DNA of 64,000 nucleotides, taken from assembly GCA_965202745.1 (NCBI GenBank), contig CBDBCB010000019.1, positions 310,001 to 374,000 on the forward strand, written 5' to 3'. Both the position numbers and the translations under genes were made by a program. The notes beneath the pieces were generated by a model. It saw only the letters and a program-made list of their open reading frames with translations, had not been told where the DNA came from and did no database searches. This DNA comes from JACKII01 sp965202745 (lineage in GTDB: Bacteria > Pseudomonadota > Alphaproteobacteria > Bin95). Below are positions 46,001-55,578 of the stretch, one piece after another (positions within the stretch are counted from its first letter, which is position 1; each line of letters begins with the position of its first letter).

Positions 46001-47137
46001 TCAAGCTTGCCGACGAACTCCCGCACCAACTCCCCAATCTCGAACCCTGAATCCTCCTGCATGAAATGGCGGCCGGTCACCATGTGCGGTCCCTCTGCGT
46101 GGGGCAGGAAGGAGGCGGCATCGAACACTTCGTCCTCGCGTCCCCATATAATCATGGTCGGCAGTTTCGATGTCCCATCCAGGAAGGTAATATGGCTGTT
46201 TCCTGACCAGCTCTAGTTTGAGTTTTCGCCATCCCTTCATTGCCTGCAAGGGCGTCTTGCTGCCCAGGGCTGATTGCGGCAGTTGCTGGGTGTAAAGCCA
46301 GACATAGCGAAGCAGCGTGGCTTCCAGAACCTCGCCGGATCGGAAGGGATGGCTCTGCAGAACCTCTTCGATGCGGCCATTGAACCGTTCGACCATACCG
46401 TTGGTCTGAGGTGACCTAGGCAGCGTCAGGCGATGATCGGTATCGAGGGCCGCGCCCAGCGTGTCGCATTCATGCGCGCCTGTTGCGGCGCGCTGGCGCA
46501 GACCGAAGAGGCGATCCGTGAACTCTTTTCCATTATCCGGGAGTATGGGGCGGATCCGCATCGGGCAGGCGCGCTCCAGGGCGCGCAGGAAGCGCCGGGC
46601 ATTGGCCGCTGTCTTGCTGTTGTAGACCCTGACAACAACCCAACGCGTTGCCCTGTCGATGGCCACGAAGAGGGAACGGCGGCGGCTCTCATCTGCCATC
46701 GGTGGCAGGTATTTCAGGTCGATGGGGATGGAACCGGGTTCATAGGCTTTGAAGGCGCTGTGCTTTGGCCGGGGCGATGCTGCTTTCAGGGCGCGCAGGG
46801 CCCCCACGCCATGCCGACGCAAGCAGCGGTCAAGGCCAGAGCGGGAGGCCTTCGGGTTCAAGAACTCGCGCACCACCGCCAGCAGATCATCCAGCGAGAC
46901 CAAAAGCGTCTTGCGGAGGTCCACGGCGACAGCTTCCTGCGCTGGCGTCAACGTCGTCTGAAGGCGATGAGGCGTGTGGCTGCGATCCTCCACGCTGGCA
47001 CGCTGGCACCATTTCCATACGGTCTGTTCCGTGGTCCCGTGACGCTCGGCAAGAACCCACGCAGGGTCGTCACTGGCCTGTATGGCCGCCCTGATCTTCG
47101 GTGGCGTCGTCGCCTGACTGTGAAGCTTGATCACCAT
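46001..47137 (-). CDS. IS481-family transposase, copy 2
   Basis: The first 320 residues match copy 1 with about a dozen differences. The catalytic residues Asp (FVAIDRATRWV), Asp (ILPDNGKEF) and Glu (GMVERFNGR) are intact. The stop is again missing at the element end (46171), and translation adds about 56 residues read from the hydrolase fragment in a non-hydrolase frame. Confidence 0.88.
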   Translation of the reverse strand: MVIKLHSQATTPPKIRAAIQASDDPAWVLAERHGTTEQTVWKWCQRASVEDRSHTPHRLQTTLTPAQEAVAVDLRKTLLVSLDDLLAVVREFLNPKASRSGLDRCLRRHGVGALRALKAASPRPKHSAFKAYEPGSIPIDLKYLPPMADESRRRSLFVAIDRATRWVVVRVYNSKTAANARRFLRALERACPMRIRPILPDNGKEFTDRLFGLRQRAATGAHECDTLGAALDTDHRLTLPRSPQTNGMVERFNGRIEEVLQSHPFRSGEVLEATLLRYVWLYTQQLPQSALGSKTPLQAMKGWRKLKLELVRKQPYYLPGWDIETADHDYMGTRGRSVRCRLLPAPRRGTAHGDRPPFHAGGFRVRDWGVGAGVRRQA

Positions 47138-47229
47138 GTCGCTCTCCCATCCCGCGCCTCGGTCAAAACACAGCGTGCCATGAAAAACGCAGAGCGACGA
47201 GGGCTATCCGATCAGCCGGGATGGAAACA
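46171..47229 (-). mobile_element. IS481-family insertion sequence, copy 2
   Basis: The ends are TGTTTCCATCCCGG (one extra T relative to copy 1) and TGTCCCATCCAGG, so the inverted repeats are better conserved than in copy 1. The length is 1059 bases. No target duplication flanks it, consistent with an adjacent deletion in the hydrolase gene it occupies. Confidence 0.86.
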
Positions 47230-47463
47230 GCAGCAGGATCGGCTCTCCGTCGCTGGGGCCTTCGTCGATATAGTGCATCCGCCAGCCGTTCACAGCCTTG
47301 TAGCGTGGCTCATAGGGCCACTCTTCCGCCATCTCCGGCGGTAGGGTGATAGCGTGTCTGCCGTCATAGGGTGCCTCTCTTGTCGTGTCGGTTTTGGCCT
47401 CAAACCGCGGTTGACGGATTATGCTTCGCAAAGGCACCGCATCAAGCGAAAGGATTTTGGCAG

Positions 47464-47784
47464 ATGAAACGCCTGGTTTTGCGTCTGGCAACAGCCCTGA
47501 TCGTGAGCGTGATGACCCATGTTGCCACGCCAGCGTCAGCAGCAGAAAAGTAGACTCCATTCTGCGGGATCACGTCAATGGAAACGGACCTGCACTGGAC
47601 CTATTTCAGCCTCGCCAAACCCTGTTTTCAGCAAAAAAGGTTCCAAATCCGCTCGGATGGGAACCAGAACATCAACCTGCTGGCACACCTGTTTGCGGCG
47701 CATGCGGGCAATTTGAAGGTCTCGGTCCGCTGGGATGTTCATGGCTTCGGACAAACCGTGCTTGGCATTAAGACGCGGCCCTAA
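47464..47784 (+). pseudogene. small exported protein with in-frame TAG after the signal peptide
   Basis: MKRLVLRLATALIVSVMTHV...ASAAEK is a classical signal peptide. A TAG at 47551-47553 follows directly, and the same frame continues 76 codons (TPFCGITSMETDLHWTYFSL, RSDGNQNINLLAHLFAAHAG, KVSVRWDVHGFGQTVLGI) to a stop at 47784. Together this is a plausible 106-residue periplasmic protein with two Cys. No family recognised. AAAGGA precedes the ATG. Confidence 0.62.
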
Positions 47785-47796
47785 ACGCCTGCCGCT

Positions 47797-48599
47797 TTAA
47801 ACACCGGCCACCGCGTGCCCGCCATCCACCACCAGCACCCGCTGGCCGGTCACGTATTGGGAGGCGTCAACTTAGGAACAGCAGCGACCCTGCCAAGTCC
47901 TCCGGCAGGCCCAGCCGCCGCATGGGCACACGCGCGGTAAGCGCGATGCCCGACTCGCTTTCGAAATAGGCGCGGTTCAGGTCGGTCAGGATATAGCCTG
48001 GCGCCAGAGAGTTCACGCGCACGCCGTTCCGCGCCAGCTCGCTCGCCATTTGCCGTGTCACCATATACAGGCCCGCCTTGGCCGCGTTGTAGGCGATGAC
48101 GCCGGGATTGGTGCGGCTGCCGAGCAGCGATGAAATATTGACGATGGAGCCGCCTGCACCGGTTTCTTTATAGCGCGCCACCATTGCCCGCGCCGCCGCC
48201 TGTGCCACGAACCAGGCCCCTGTCAGATTGGTCGTCAGCACGCTGTCCCAATCTTCCTCGCTCACGTCCAACAACCGCCGCGTTACCGCAATGCCGGAAT
48301 TGTTGACCAATAGGTCCAGCCTGCCTGCCTGTTCCACACACGCCGCCACGGCTGCCTCTGCCTCTGCCTCTGCCTTGACAGTCACGTCCAGCTGCACGCA
48401 AGATGCCTTCCCGCCCGCTGCTTCGATGCCAGCCTGCTGCATCCATACTGCGCGCCGCCAGCGCCATGGTTGCGCCAGCGGCTGCCAGTGTTTCGGCAAA
48501 GCCCCCGCCCAGCCCGCGGGACGCGCCGGTAACCAGCGCTACCTTTCCATCCAGGCAGAAGGCCAGGGCAGGGTCGTTCGGCTGGGTATTTGCAGGCAT
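47797..48599 (-). pseudogene. short-chain dehydrogenase/reductase with two frameshifts
   Basis: The start MPANTQPNDPALAFCLDGKV, ALVTGASRGLGGGFAETLAA has the NAD(P)-binding TGxxxGLG motif. After ALAARSMDAA the frame shifts near 48435, and a few codons are missing. The second frame holds LDLLVNNSGIAVTRRLL, the Ser and YxxxK active site (IVNISSLLGS, AYNAAKAGLY) and VNSLAPGYILTDLN. A second shift near 47874 (LLFLS / VDASQYVTGQ) separates the C-terminal VLVVDGGHAVAGV. Two shifts make sequencing error unlikely as the sole cause. Confidence 0.85.
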
Positions 48600-48703
48600 A
48601 AGGTAACGGGTCCTTTGCGCGGGTTGCGGCAGGGCTGAGCTTGACCCGAAGGGCTATGCCCCGCAAGGTCCGCCGAAATCAACCCCTTTGGGGAGGCCAT
48701 CCC

Positions 48704-49351
48704 ATGCGCATAGACATCTATTCCGACACGATCTGCCCCTGGTGCTACATCGGCACGCGCCGCCTGGAGCGCGCCTTGGCTGAGCGTCCCGACGTGGAAG
48801 CGCAGATCAACTGGCGCGCATTCCAACTCAATCCCTGGATGCCGGCAGCCGGCGTCGCCCGGGAGGAATACCTGAAGGCCAAGTTCGGCCAGAGCGACGC
48901 TCAGCGCATCTATGCCAATATCCGCGAAGTCGGCCTGACGGAGGGATTGGACTTCCGCTTTGACCTGATGACCCGCACCCCTAACACTGTTATGTCCCAC
49001 CGCCTTATCGCCTGGTCGGCGGACCAACTCGGCGAAGACCCCCAGGGTGCCTTGGTTGAGAACCTGTTCCAGAGCTACTTCCTGAACGGTGCCGACCTCG
49101 GCAATCCCAAGATTTTGATAGAGGCCGCAGAGCATGCCGGCCTTAACGCCGCCGCCGCCGAAGCCTTCCTGGCCACCAACGAGCATCACGATGCCGTCGT
49201 TGCCGAAGACGCCGAGGCCCGCCGCATGGGCATCCAGGGCGTCCCCTGCTTCATCGTCGATGGCGCCTACGCCATCAGCGGTGCTCAGGAACCGGAATAC
49301 TTCATGCCCCTGTTCGACATGATCGCCACGGGCCAGGCCGCGGCGGAGTAG
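48704..49351 (+). CDS. DsbA family oxidoreductase (FrnE-like)
   Basis: The 215-residue protein has an N-terminal thioredoxin motif CPWC in IYSDTICPWCYIGTRRLE, then the helical insertion with AFQLNPWMP and the cis-Pro region GIQGVPCFIVDGAYAISGAQ. It lacks a signal peptide, as FrnE-type cytoplasmic isomerases do. The ATG at 48704 follows GGGGAGG, so the longer upstream frame is rejected. It is divergent from the broken SDR. Confidence 0.9.
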   Translation: MRIDIYSDTICPWCYIGTRRLERALAERPDVEAQINWRAFQLNPWMPAAGVAREEYLKAKFGQSDAQRIYANIREVGLTEGLDFRFDLMTRTPNTVMSHRLIAWSADQLGEDPQGALVENLFQSYFLNGADLGNPKILIEAAEHAGLNAAAAEAFLATNEHHDAVVAEDAEARRMGIQGVPCFIVDGAYAISGAQEPEYFMPLFDMIATGQAAAE

Positions 49352-49523
49352 TCTGAGTAAGGCCGCAGCCACCACCCCTCAACCTGCCGTCCCTGCCTTG
49401 AGCGGGGACACAGGTGGATATGCTTCCGCTGCCTTATGTGCTGCGCTGACTGCCTCCGGCATGGGGCTCGACCGATTTCAGGAAACGGGGAGAAGAACTG
49501 TCGAGGCAAGGGGAAGTCCCCAA

Positions 49524-50237
49524 CTATTCCCGCCGCAACACCCGGTCCACCAGGAACGAGCCTGCGCGGCCCTCCTGAAAATCCGCGGCAAAGGCCACGG
49601 GGTCATAGACCCCCTCCACCCACGGTAGGAATTTCGCCGGATCATCACCGCCCGTATAGGCGGCATAGCGTTCCAGGAACCTATCCAGCATCCCGGTTTT
49701 CGCCGCCTTCACATGGCCATAGCGAATCGAAAGCTGTCCCATGGCCTCGCCGACCGGCATGCCTTCATGTAGGTGTAGGAATAGCGTAGCAAAGAACCCT
49801 GCCCGGTCCGCACCCGATTTGCAGTGCATCAGCACCGGATAGTCCATGCTCTCGAACAGCTTGGCCGCTTCGCGCAGGGTGGATTTCTCCGGCATGCCCC
49901 GGCTGCGGCAGGGGAAGTTGATAAGCGTAAGCCCCAGCTCTGCGGCGTTGTCCCGCTCTAACTGATACGCCCCGCAGGTATCCCGCCGTCCGCGCAGGTT
50001 CAGTACCGTCCTGATGCCATGCCGCTTTGCCCACCGCAGATGCCCCGGCCCCGGCTGGGCAGAGCGCCACAGTTTGTCCGTCACCCGGTACCGGTTGCTA
50101 TAGACCGCCCGGATAAAGCCGTGGTCCACAAACGTCAGGTCCAACATCGCACGCAGCCGCTCGCCACCAGTCACTGGCGGGGCAGGGGGAGCAATCGTCG
50201 GAACGTCTCTGGTGGCGGTCACGCGGGGGGCTCTCAT
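49524..50237 (-). CDS. protein tyrosine/dual-specificity phosphatase-like protein
   Basis: The 237-residue protein has the CX5R active site in VLMHCKSGADRAGFFA and the preceding WAKRHGIRTVLNLRGRR, FRAVYSNRYRVT-like region of bacterial DSP-type phosphatases. The ATG at 50237 is chosen over an upstream TTG because the TTG-derived residues are unrelated; no strong ribosome site marks either. It stands divergent from the MsbA-like exporter gene, and phosphatases of this group often neighbour envelope genes. Confidence 0.82.
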   Translation of the reverse strand: MRAPRVTATRDVPTIAPPAPPVTGGERLRAMLDLTFVDHGFIRAVYSNRYRVTDKLWRSAQPGPGHLRWAKRHGIRTVLNLRGRRDTCGAYQLERDNAAELGLTLINFPCRSRGMPEKSTLREAAKLFESMDYPVLMHCKSGADRAGFFATLFLHLHEGMPVGEAMGQLSIRYGHVKAAKTGMLDRFLERYAAYTGGDDPAKFLPWVEGVYDPVAFAADFQEGRAGSFLVDRVLRRE

Positions 50238-50375
50238 CAATGGCAGATGCTGCCGGATAACGCGTTTGCGGCAGCGGCACAACGCGCCCTTCGTCCTGCC
50301 ATGTTTGCGGCGCCCCGGCGAAGCGGCTAGAACCCGCGCCTACTGCCCCTTTCCGTGGCCCCAACCGGATGCTTC

Positions 50376-52175
50376 ATGGCTAGCCCCGAGAAAACCCGCA
50401 TACCCCTCGACCGCAGCAGCTGGCCGTTGATGCGCCGGCTTTGGCGCGAGTCCGTCCAGGATCACAAAAAGCGCCTGTTTCTGGCGGGTCTGCTGATGGC
50501 CCTGGTCGCCGGTTGCACCGCGCTGACCGCCTGGCTGATCGACCCGGTCATTAACGAGCTTTTCGTCAAGCAGGACGGCAGCAACCTCGTCTGGATCAGT
50601 CTGGCGGTCTTTGCGACCTTCATGATCCGCAGCGCCGCCACTTATGCCCAGGACATCCTCATCGCCTTCACCGGCCAGCGCATCGTGGCCGATACCCAGA
50701 CGCGCCTGTTCCGGCACCTGCTGCACCAGGATGTGCAGACGCTCCAGTCGGATCACTCGGCAACCCTGCTCTCGCGCTTCACCTACGACATCAACATGAT
50801 GCGTTACGCCGTATCAGACGCGGTGGTGGTGATCGGCCGGGACAGCCTGACCATCATCTTTCTCGTCGGCCTGATGTTCTACCAGGAGTGGTTGCTTGCC
50901 AGCATTGCCTTCGTGGTGGCTCCCCTGAGTTCCTACCCCATCCAACTGCTCGGCAAGAAGGTGCGCAAGATCACCCGCCAGACCCAGGAGGAAATGGGCG
51001 AACTCACCACCCAGCTTGCCCAGAGCTTCCAGGGTATCCGCACCGTCAAAGCCTTCCGCATGGAAGGGCAGGAAGAAAACCGGGCCAACCGGCTGGTCGA
51101 GCGCCTGTTTGATCTGAACTACGGCATGGCCAAGGCCCGCTCCGCAACCCAGCCCGCCACCGACCTGTTCGCGGGCATCGCCATTGCCGCCGTTATTCTG
51201 TATGGCGGCACCCGCGTCATGAGCGGCGAGACCACGGCTGGCGCGTTCTTTTCCTTCATCACGGCGCTGATGCTCGCTTACCAGCCCTTGCGGGTGCTCG
51301 GCCGGATGAGCGCGCGCATCCAGGAAGGCCTCGCCGCCGCCGACCGCGTGTTTAAGCTGATGGACCAGCAAGCCAAGATCACCGACACGCCCGGCACCGC
51401 CCGGTTGCCGCGAGAGGCGGGTGCCGTGCGGCTGGACAATGTTTCCCTGCGCTATGGAAAGAATGACGACCAGGCCCTGACCGGCGTTTCTCTCGATGCG
51501 CCTGCCGGCAAGACCACCGCGCTGGTCGGGCCGTCGGGGGCGGGTAAGTCCAGCGTGCTCAACCTGATCCCCCGCTTTTACGAGGCGGAACAAGGCGCGG
51601 TGCTGGTGAACGGTCAGGATGTGCGGGAGGTAACGATCGACTCCCTCCGCGATTCCATCGCCTTGGTCAGCCAGGAAGTTGTGCTGTTCGACGACACTAT
51701 CGCCAACAATATCCGCTACGGCCGCTGGGATGCCTCCGACGCGGACATCCGGGCAGCGGCTAAGGCAGCGGCAGCAGCGGACTTTATAGAGGGGCTGCCG
51801 CAAGGTTATGGCACTATTGTGGGGGAGCAGGGGCTGCGCCTGTCAGGCGGTCAACGCCAGCGGATTGCTATCGCCCGCGCCATCCTGAAAGACGCGCAGA
51901 TCCTGCTGCTGGATGAGGCGACCAGCGCCCTCGATACGGAGTCCGAGCGCCAGATCCAGCAGGCCCTGGCAACCCTGATGCGGGGCCGCACCACCATCGC
52001 CATCGCCCACCGGCTTTCGACCGTGGTCAATGCCGACGTGATCCACGTGATGGACCGGGGCCGGGTGACCCAATCCGGGCGGCACCAGGACCTGCTCGAC
52101 CAGGGCGGCCTCTACGCCAAGCTGCACGCCCTGCAATTCGCCGCCGCCAAGGAGTTCGCGGCGGAGGAGGGGTGA
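50376..52175 (+). CDS. ABC transporter, fused membrane and ATPase domains (MsbA-like)
   Basis: The 599-residue protein has a six-helix exporter domain (first helix FLAGLLMALVAGCTALTAWL) and a C-terminal ATPase with ALVGPSGAGKSSVLNL, LSGGQRQRIAIARAI, ILLLDEATSALDTE and IAIAHRLSTV. It resembles MsbA, the lipid A-core flippase of the inner membrane, though other lipid exporters cannot be excluded. The inner ATG at 50376 (MASPEKTRIPLDR) is preferred over a GTG at 50355. It ends five bases before the convergent phosphoesterase stop. Confidence 0.88.
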   Translation: MASPEKTRIPLDRSSWPLMRRLWRESVQDHKKRLFLAGLLMALVAGCTALTAWLIDPVINELFVKQDGSNLVWISLAVFATFMIRSAATYAQDILIAFTGQRIVADTQTRLFRHLLHQDVQTLQSDHSATLLSRFTYDINMMRYAVSDAVVVIGRDSLTIIFLVGLMFYQEWLLASIAFVVAPLSSYPIQLLGKKVRKITRQTQEEMGELTTQLAQSFQGIRTVKAFRMEGQEENRANRLVERLFDLNYGMAKARSATQPATDLFAGIAIAAVILYGGTRVMSGETTAGAFFSFITALMLAYQPLRVLGRMSARIQEGLAAADRVFKLMDQQAKITDTPGTARLPREAGAVRLDNVSLRYGKNDDQALTGVSLDAPAGKTTALVGPSGAGKSSVLNLIPRFYEAEQGAVLVNGQDVREVTIDSLRDSIALVSQEVVLFDDTIANNIRYGRWDASDADIRAAAKAAAAADFIEGLPQGYGTIVGEQGLRLSGGQRQRIAIARAILKDAQILLLDEATSALDTESERQIQQALATLMRGRTTIAIAHRLSTVVNADVIHVMDRGRVTQSGRHQDLLDQGGLYAKLHALQFAAAKEFAAEEG

Positions 52176-52179
52176 GCCC

Positions 52180-53811
52180 TCAGCCCGGTTGTGCGGGCGA
52201 CTTCACTTGCGGCAGTTCCACCGGCGCGCGTGCTTCGGAGAAATCGAGAAAATCATACAGGCTGGGCGCGTTCAGATCCCGCTCGGTCAGCGAGGCTGGT
52301 CCCCTGTTGTCCGCCAGGCCAAACACGTCCCAAACGGTCTTGATGATAGAGGTATGGTCGAACACCCGCCCGCCCGCGGGTGCGGTGATCGTACTGCCGT
52401 GCGCGACATAGGGCGAAACGATGATCGTCGGCACCCGGCCGCCGGTGACATTGAAGTCAAACCCATGAGCCGCCGCGTCCAGTGTTACGCCGACCGCGGG
52501 AATAGTGACCGGGGAACCGGCGACCGCTGCCGTTTCCGGTTTTGCAATCGCGGTCGGATTCACATGTTCATACAGGCCGCCGGGCTCGTCGTAGGTGATG
52601 ATAGAAGGGTTTTTTTCCCAATAGTCGGAGGCTGCCAGCAGCGCATAGACATCGAACAACAGCAACTCGCCATAGGTCACATCGACCGGCGGATTGCTGT
52701 CCGACAGTTTTGTGCCTGTGCCAAGGTAGTTAGAGGCGCCCGAATGATTGGTATTCGGTTGTAGCCCCGACGGTTCCGAGTTGGTGCTTGTGTCATTGCT
52801 GTACCGGGGTTCGATCAGCGAGAACTTGGGCAGAGTCCCCTGCTGGACATCCTCAGCGAAAGTGTTCCATCCCGATCCGCCGAGCCGGTTGGCCTGATAA
52901 ATCGAAGTCTGGGGCGTGACGTTGACGCTGCCAGCCGCGGGATTTGCACCCCAGTCGGCATTGTCGAACGGAACGACATTAATGTTGCCGGAAGCCGTCG
53001 CCGCTTTGAGTACATACGGAACCGTAAACGCAGAAATCGAATAGTCGTGGAAATAGACTTTCCATTGCGGCGCTGCGCCGGCGCCGGCGGCCTGGTCGAT
53101 GACAGAGAAAATCGAGGCCATGTCCTCAATGTCTCCGTTGAGCAAAGGCAATGCGTAGCTCGCGTCGTCAATGATGCTGGTGCTCGAGGTGAAGGCCGGC
53201 GCTGCGCATAGGCTGAAAGCTCTGTTGCAGAATATCTGGATCGGGACGGATGCGTGCCACTTGTCCACGACAGCGTAATTCATGGCGAGAGCGATGGTAA
53301 TCGGCACATTCTGGGGTGTCATATTAGTCATGATGTGGGAAACGTCGCCGCCGGTATTAGGGTTGGTTTTCCCATGGCCGAAAATGATAGGGTCCAGGGG
53401 GTTGGTATTCGTCAGTATCAGGTGATAATTATTGACGAAGCCGCTCATCCCATTGCCGGAGGGGAACCCGTCCGCATACGGGTTCGTTGTCGGGACAGTG
53501 GTCCCGCCCGTGAACTGCTGGGCCATGTCGCCAAAGTACTCCCCGGGATCGATGGCGGGTACCGTCGTTGCCGTAAAGGATATCCCGTTGATCGTCGCCG
53601 GCGCAGCCGCGCCGACCTTGACGGTGGTATTATTCGGTCCGGGGTTCGTCTCTTTGCCGGAAAGGCCATCCAACCCCTCCTGCCCTTTCGGTGCCTGATT
53701 GAAGGGCGGCGGATTGCGGCTGTTGTAGAGCCAGCCCAGGACATTGTCGTAAGACCGGTTCTCCAGCATCACGACGACGATGTTTTCGATGGGGCATGTT
53801 GAGGATGGCAT
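52180..53811 (-). CDS. phosphoesterase family protein (phospholipase C/acid phosphatase AcpA type)
   Basis: The 543-residue protein begins CPIENIVVVMLENRSYDNVL, the metal-binding start of the PF04185 phosphoesterase family, and keeps IFGHGK, IALAMNYAVVDKWHASVPIQ and the C-terminal ITYDEPGGLYEHVNP, TIIVSPYVAHGS and FDHTSIIKTVWDVFGL. Metal ligands Glu-Asn, Asp, His and Glu are visible. No signal peptide is present, unusual for a family that is mostly exported. Substrate is not predictable. Confidence 0.87.
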   Translation of the reverse strand: MPSSTCPIENIVVVMLENRSYDNVLGWLYNSRNPPPFNQAPKGQEGLDGLSGKETNPGPNNTTVKVGAAAPATINGISFTATTVPAIDPGEYFGDMAQQFTGGTTVPTTNPYADGFPSGNGMSGFVNNYHLILTNTNPLDPIIFGHGKTNPNTGGDVSHIMTNMTPQNVPITIALAMNYAVVDKWHASVPIQIFCNRAFSLCAAPAFTSSTSIIDDASYALPLLNGDIEDMASIFSVIDQAAGAGAAPQWKVYFHDYSISAFTVPYVLKAATASGNINVVPFDNADWGANPAAGSVNVTPQTSIYQANRLGGSGWNTFAEDVQQGTLPKFSLIEPRYSNDTSTNSEPSGLQPNTNHSGASNYLGTGTKLSDSNPPVDVTYGELLLFDVYALLAASDYWEKNPSIITYDEPGGLYEHVNPTAIAKPETAAVAGSPVTIPAVGVTLDAAAHGFDFNVTGGRVPTIIVSPYVAHGSTITAPAGGRVFDHTSIIKTVWDVFGLADNRGPASLTERDLNAPSLYDFLDFSEARAPVELPQVKSPAQPG

Positions 53812-53980
53812 AGGCTGGCTCCTTGCATTGCGTTGTTGTCTGATCTGATGGCACGGTCATTTTCCCAACGGTGCACCTCTATTGATTGGCTTGTATGTGC
53901 CCATCCGCACATGCCTCTTTGGCTTGGCTCGCCTGCGTGCTAGCTTCCTCCCCAACCAGAGAAATTCAGAGGAAATTCCC

Positions 53981-55390
53981 ATGCCAGACGGTGCGTCCGC
54001 GATCCTTGAACCGCTTGTTGCAGAACTCGATGCCGGCTCCTGGGCGGAGCCGACCGAGCGCTACACCATGGACTGGAGCACCAAGTTCTCCGGCTCCTGT
54101 ATCGGCGTGGCCCGGCCGACCACGGTCGAGGAAGTCGCGAAGATCGTTAAGTATTGCTACGACAACGAAATCGGCATCGTGCCCCAGGGCGGCCACACCG
54201 GCCTCTGCGGCGGCGGCACGCCGTGGCCGAACAGCAACAATATTGTCCTCTCGCTCGATCGCATGAACAAGGTACGCAATGTCGATACCGAAGGCATGAC
54301 CATGACGGTAGAGGCGGGCGTTATCCTGCAGAACGTTCAGAAGACGGCGCTGGATGCGGGCTGTTTCTTCCCGTTGTCGCTGGGCGCGCAGGGCTCCTGC
54401 ATGATCGGGGGCAACATCTCTACCAATGCGGGCGGGGTGAACGTCCTGAAGTTCGGCAACACGCGCGACCAGGTGCTGGGCCTGGAAGTCGTGCTGCCCG
54501 ACGGCGAAATCTACCGCGGCCTGAAACGCCTGAAAAAAGACAATTCCGGCTATGACTTGAAGCAATACTTCATTGGCGCAGAGGGTACGCTGGGCGTCAT
54601 CACGGCGGCGACCCTGAAAATCTATCCCGGCTTCGTCGAGAAAGGCACGGCGATATGTGCAGTGCTGGACATGGCCACCTCGCTCACGTTGTTGAACAAG
54701 GTCCGCGCGGCGACCGGTGACCAGGTGACGGCGGGCGAGCTGATCCACCGTTCTCACGTGGAGAACGTCATTGCCCATATCCCGAATACCCGCGACCCGT
54801 TCGACGAGCCGCACGAGTGGTATTTGATCCTGGAAATCTCTGCGACCAGCAAGATCGTCGATATTCAGTCTGCGTTGGAAGAAACCTTGGGCGAAGCGCT
54901 CGAAGAAGGCTTGGCCATCGACGTGGTCATCGCCCAGTCTGAAGCCCAGAGCCAGCAAATCTGGGACCTGCGCGAGATGCTGCCGGAAGCCGGTCGCCAC
55001 GCGGGCGAGGCGCTGAGCCACGACCTCAGCGTCGCTCTCTCAGATGTGGCGGAATTCCACGAGGACTTCATCAAATCCTGCCGCGCCGTGGTCCCGGACT
55101 GTTTCCCGATGGGCTTTGGCCATATCGGCGACGGCAACCTGCACGTCAGCGTCCGTCCCGCGCCCGGCAAAGAGTATTTCGACAAGGCAACGGAAGACGC
55201 GCTCGAGAAGGCCATGTTCGATTGCACGCGCCGGTTCGGCGGCAGCTTCTCGGCAGAGCACGGCATCGGCCAGCGCAAGCTGCCACAGATGCACGCTTAC
55301 AAGGACGCGGTGGACCTTAAAGTCATGCGCGCCGTGAAAGCCGTGCTCGATCCGAAAGGCATTATGAACCCCGGCAAGGTCGTGGGGTAG
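53981..55390 (+). CDS. FAD-binding oxidoreductase (D-2-hydroxyglutarate/glycolate oxidase GlcD type)
   Basis: The 469-residue flavoprotein has a PCMH FAD domain (IVPQGGHTGLCGGGTPWPNS, LGAQGSCMIGGNISTNAGGV, IGAEGTLGVITAATLKIYP) and the oxidase C-terminal domain with FGHIGDGNLHVSV and SFSAEHGIGQRKL. It oxidises a D-2-hydroxyacid and passes electrons to a carrier. The ATG at 53981 has AGAGGAAA upstream. It is monocistronic and lies between the phosphoesterase and the coxMSL-type operon. Confidence 0.92.
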   Translation: MPDGASAILEPLVAELDAGSWAEPTERYTMDWSTKFSGSCIGVARPTTVEEVAKIVKYCYDNEIGIVPQGGHTGLCGGGTPWPNSNNIVLSLDRMNKVRNVDTEGMTMTVEAGVILQNVQKTALDAGCFFPLSLGAQGSCMIGGNISTNAGGVNVLKFGNTRDQVLGLEVVLPDGEIYRGLKRLKKDNSGYDLKQYFIGAEGTLGVITAATLKIYPGFVEKGTAICAVLDMATSLTLLNKVRAATGDQVTAGELIHRSHVENVIAHIPNTRDPFDEPHEWYLILEISATSKIVDIQSALEETLGEALEEGLAIDVVIAQSEAQSQQIWDLREMLPEAGRHAGEALSHDLSVALSDVAEFHEDFIKSCRAVVPDCFPMGFGHIGDGNLHVSVRPAPGKEYFDKATEDALEKAMFDCTRRFGGSFSAEHGIGQRKLPQMHAYKDAVDLKVMRAVKAVLDPKGIMNPGKVVG

Positions 55391-55418
55391 CCAGTGCGCC
55401 CCGCCGTCCTTCTATGCG

Positions 55419-55445
55419 CTTCGTTTTTCAAGACGTGAAACGAAG
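55419..55445 (+). terminator. hairpin after the FAD oxidase gene
   Basis: CTTCGTTT and AAACGAAG form an 8-base stem around an 11-base loop, 29 bases after the stop. No T-run follows, so termination is possible but weakly supported. Confidence 0.4.
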
Positions 55446-55578
55446 TCTGGTTTGCTGATGCGCGGGGGCTTGCAGTTTTGCTGGTCATAGGCGAAAGTCT
55501 AATCTACATGTTCCAAGGTGCGAAACCGTATGACTGCGGTGTCTCGCCGGAAATTCCGCTCAAAGCCAGGGAGTGACG

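Larger units (their letters stand above)
45985..47332 (-). pseudogene. alpha/beta hydrolase, middle replaced by IS481
   Basis: The 5' part (47230-47332) reads MAEEWPYEPRYKAVNGWRMH, YIDEGPSDGEPILLL, the start of an alpha/beta hydrolase. The 3' part (45985-46170) reads KLPTMIIWGREDEVFDAASF, EGPHMVTGRHFMQEDSGFEI and ends KLEKQGA, with the catalytic Asp and His regions. Between them is only the insertion element, so about 190 codons including the nucleophile elbow are lost. Insertion was followed or accompanied by a deletion. It is the first gene of the aldehyde dehydrogenase/M24 operon. Confidence 0.87.
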
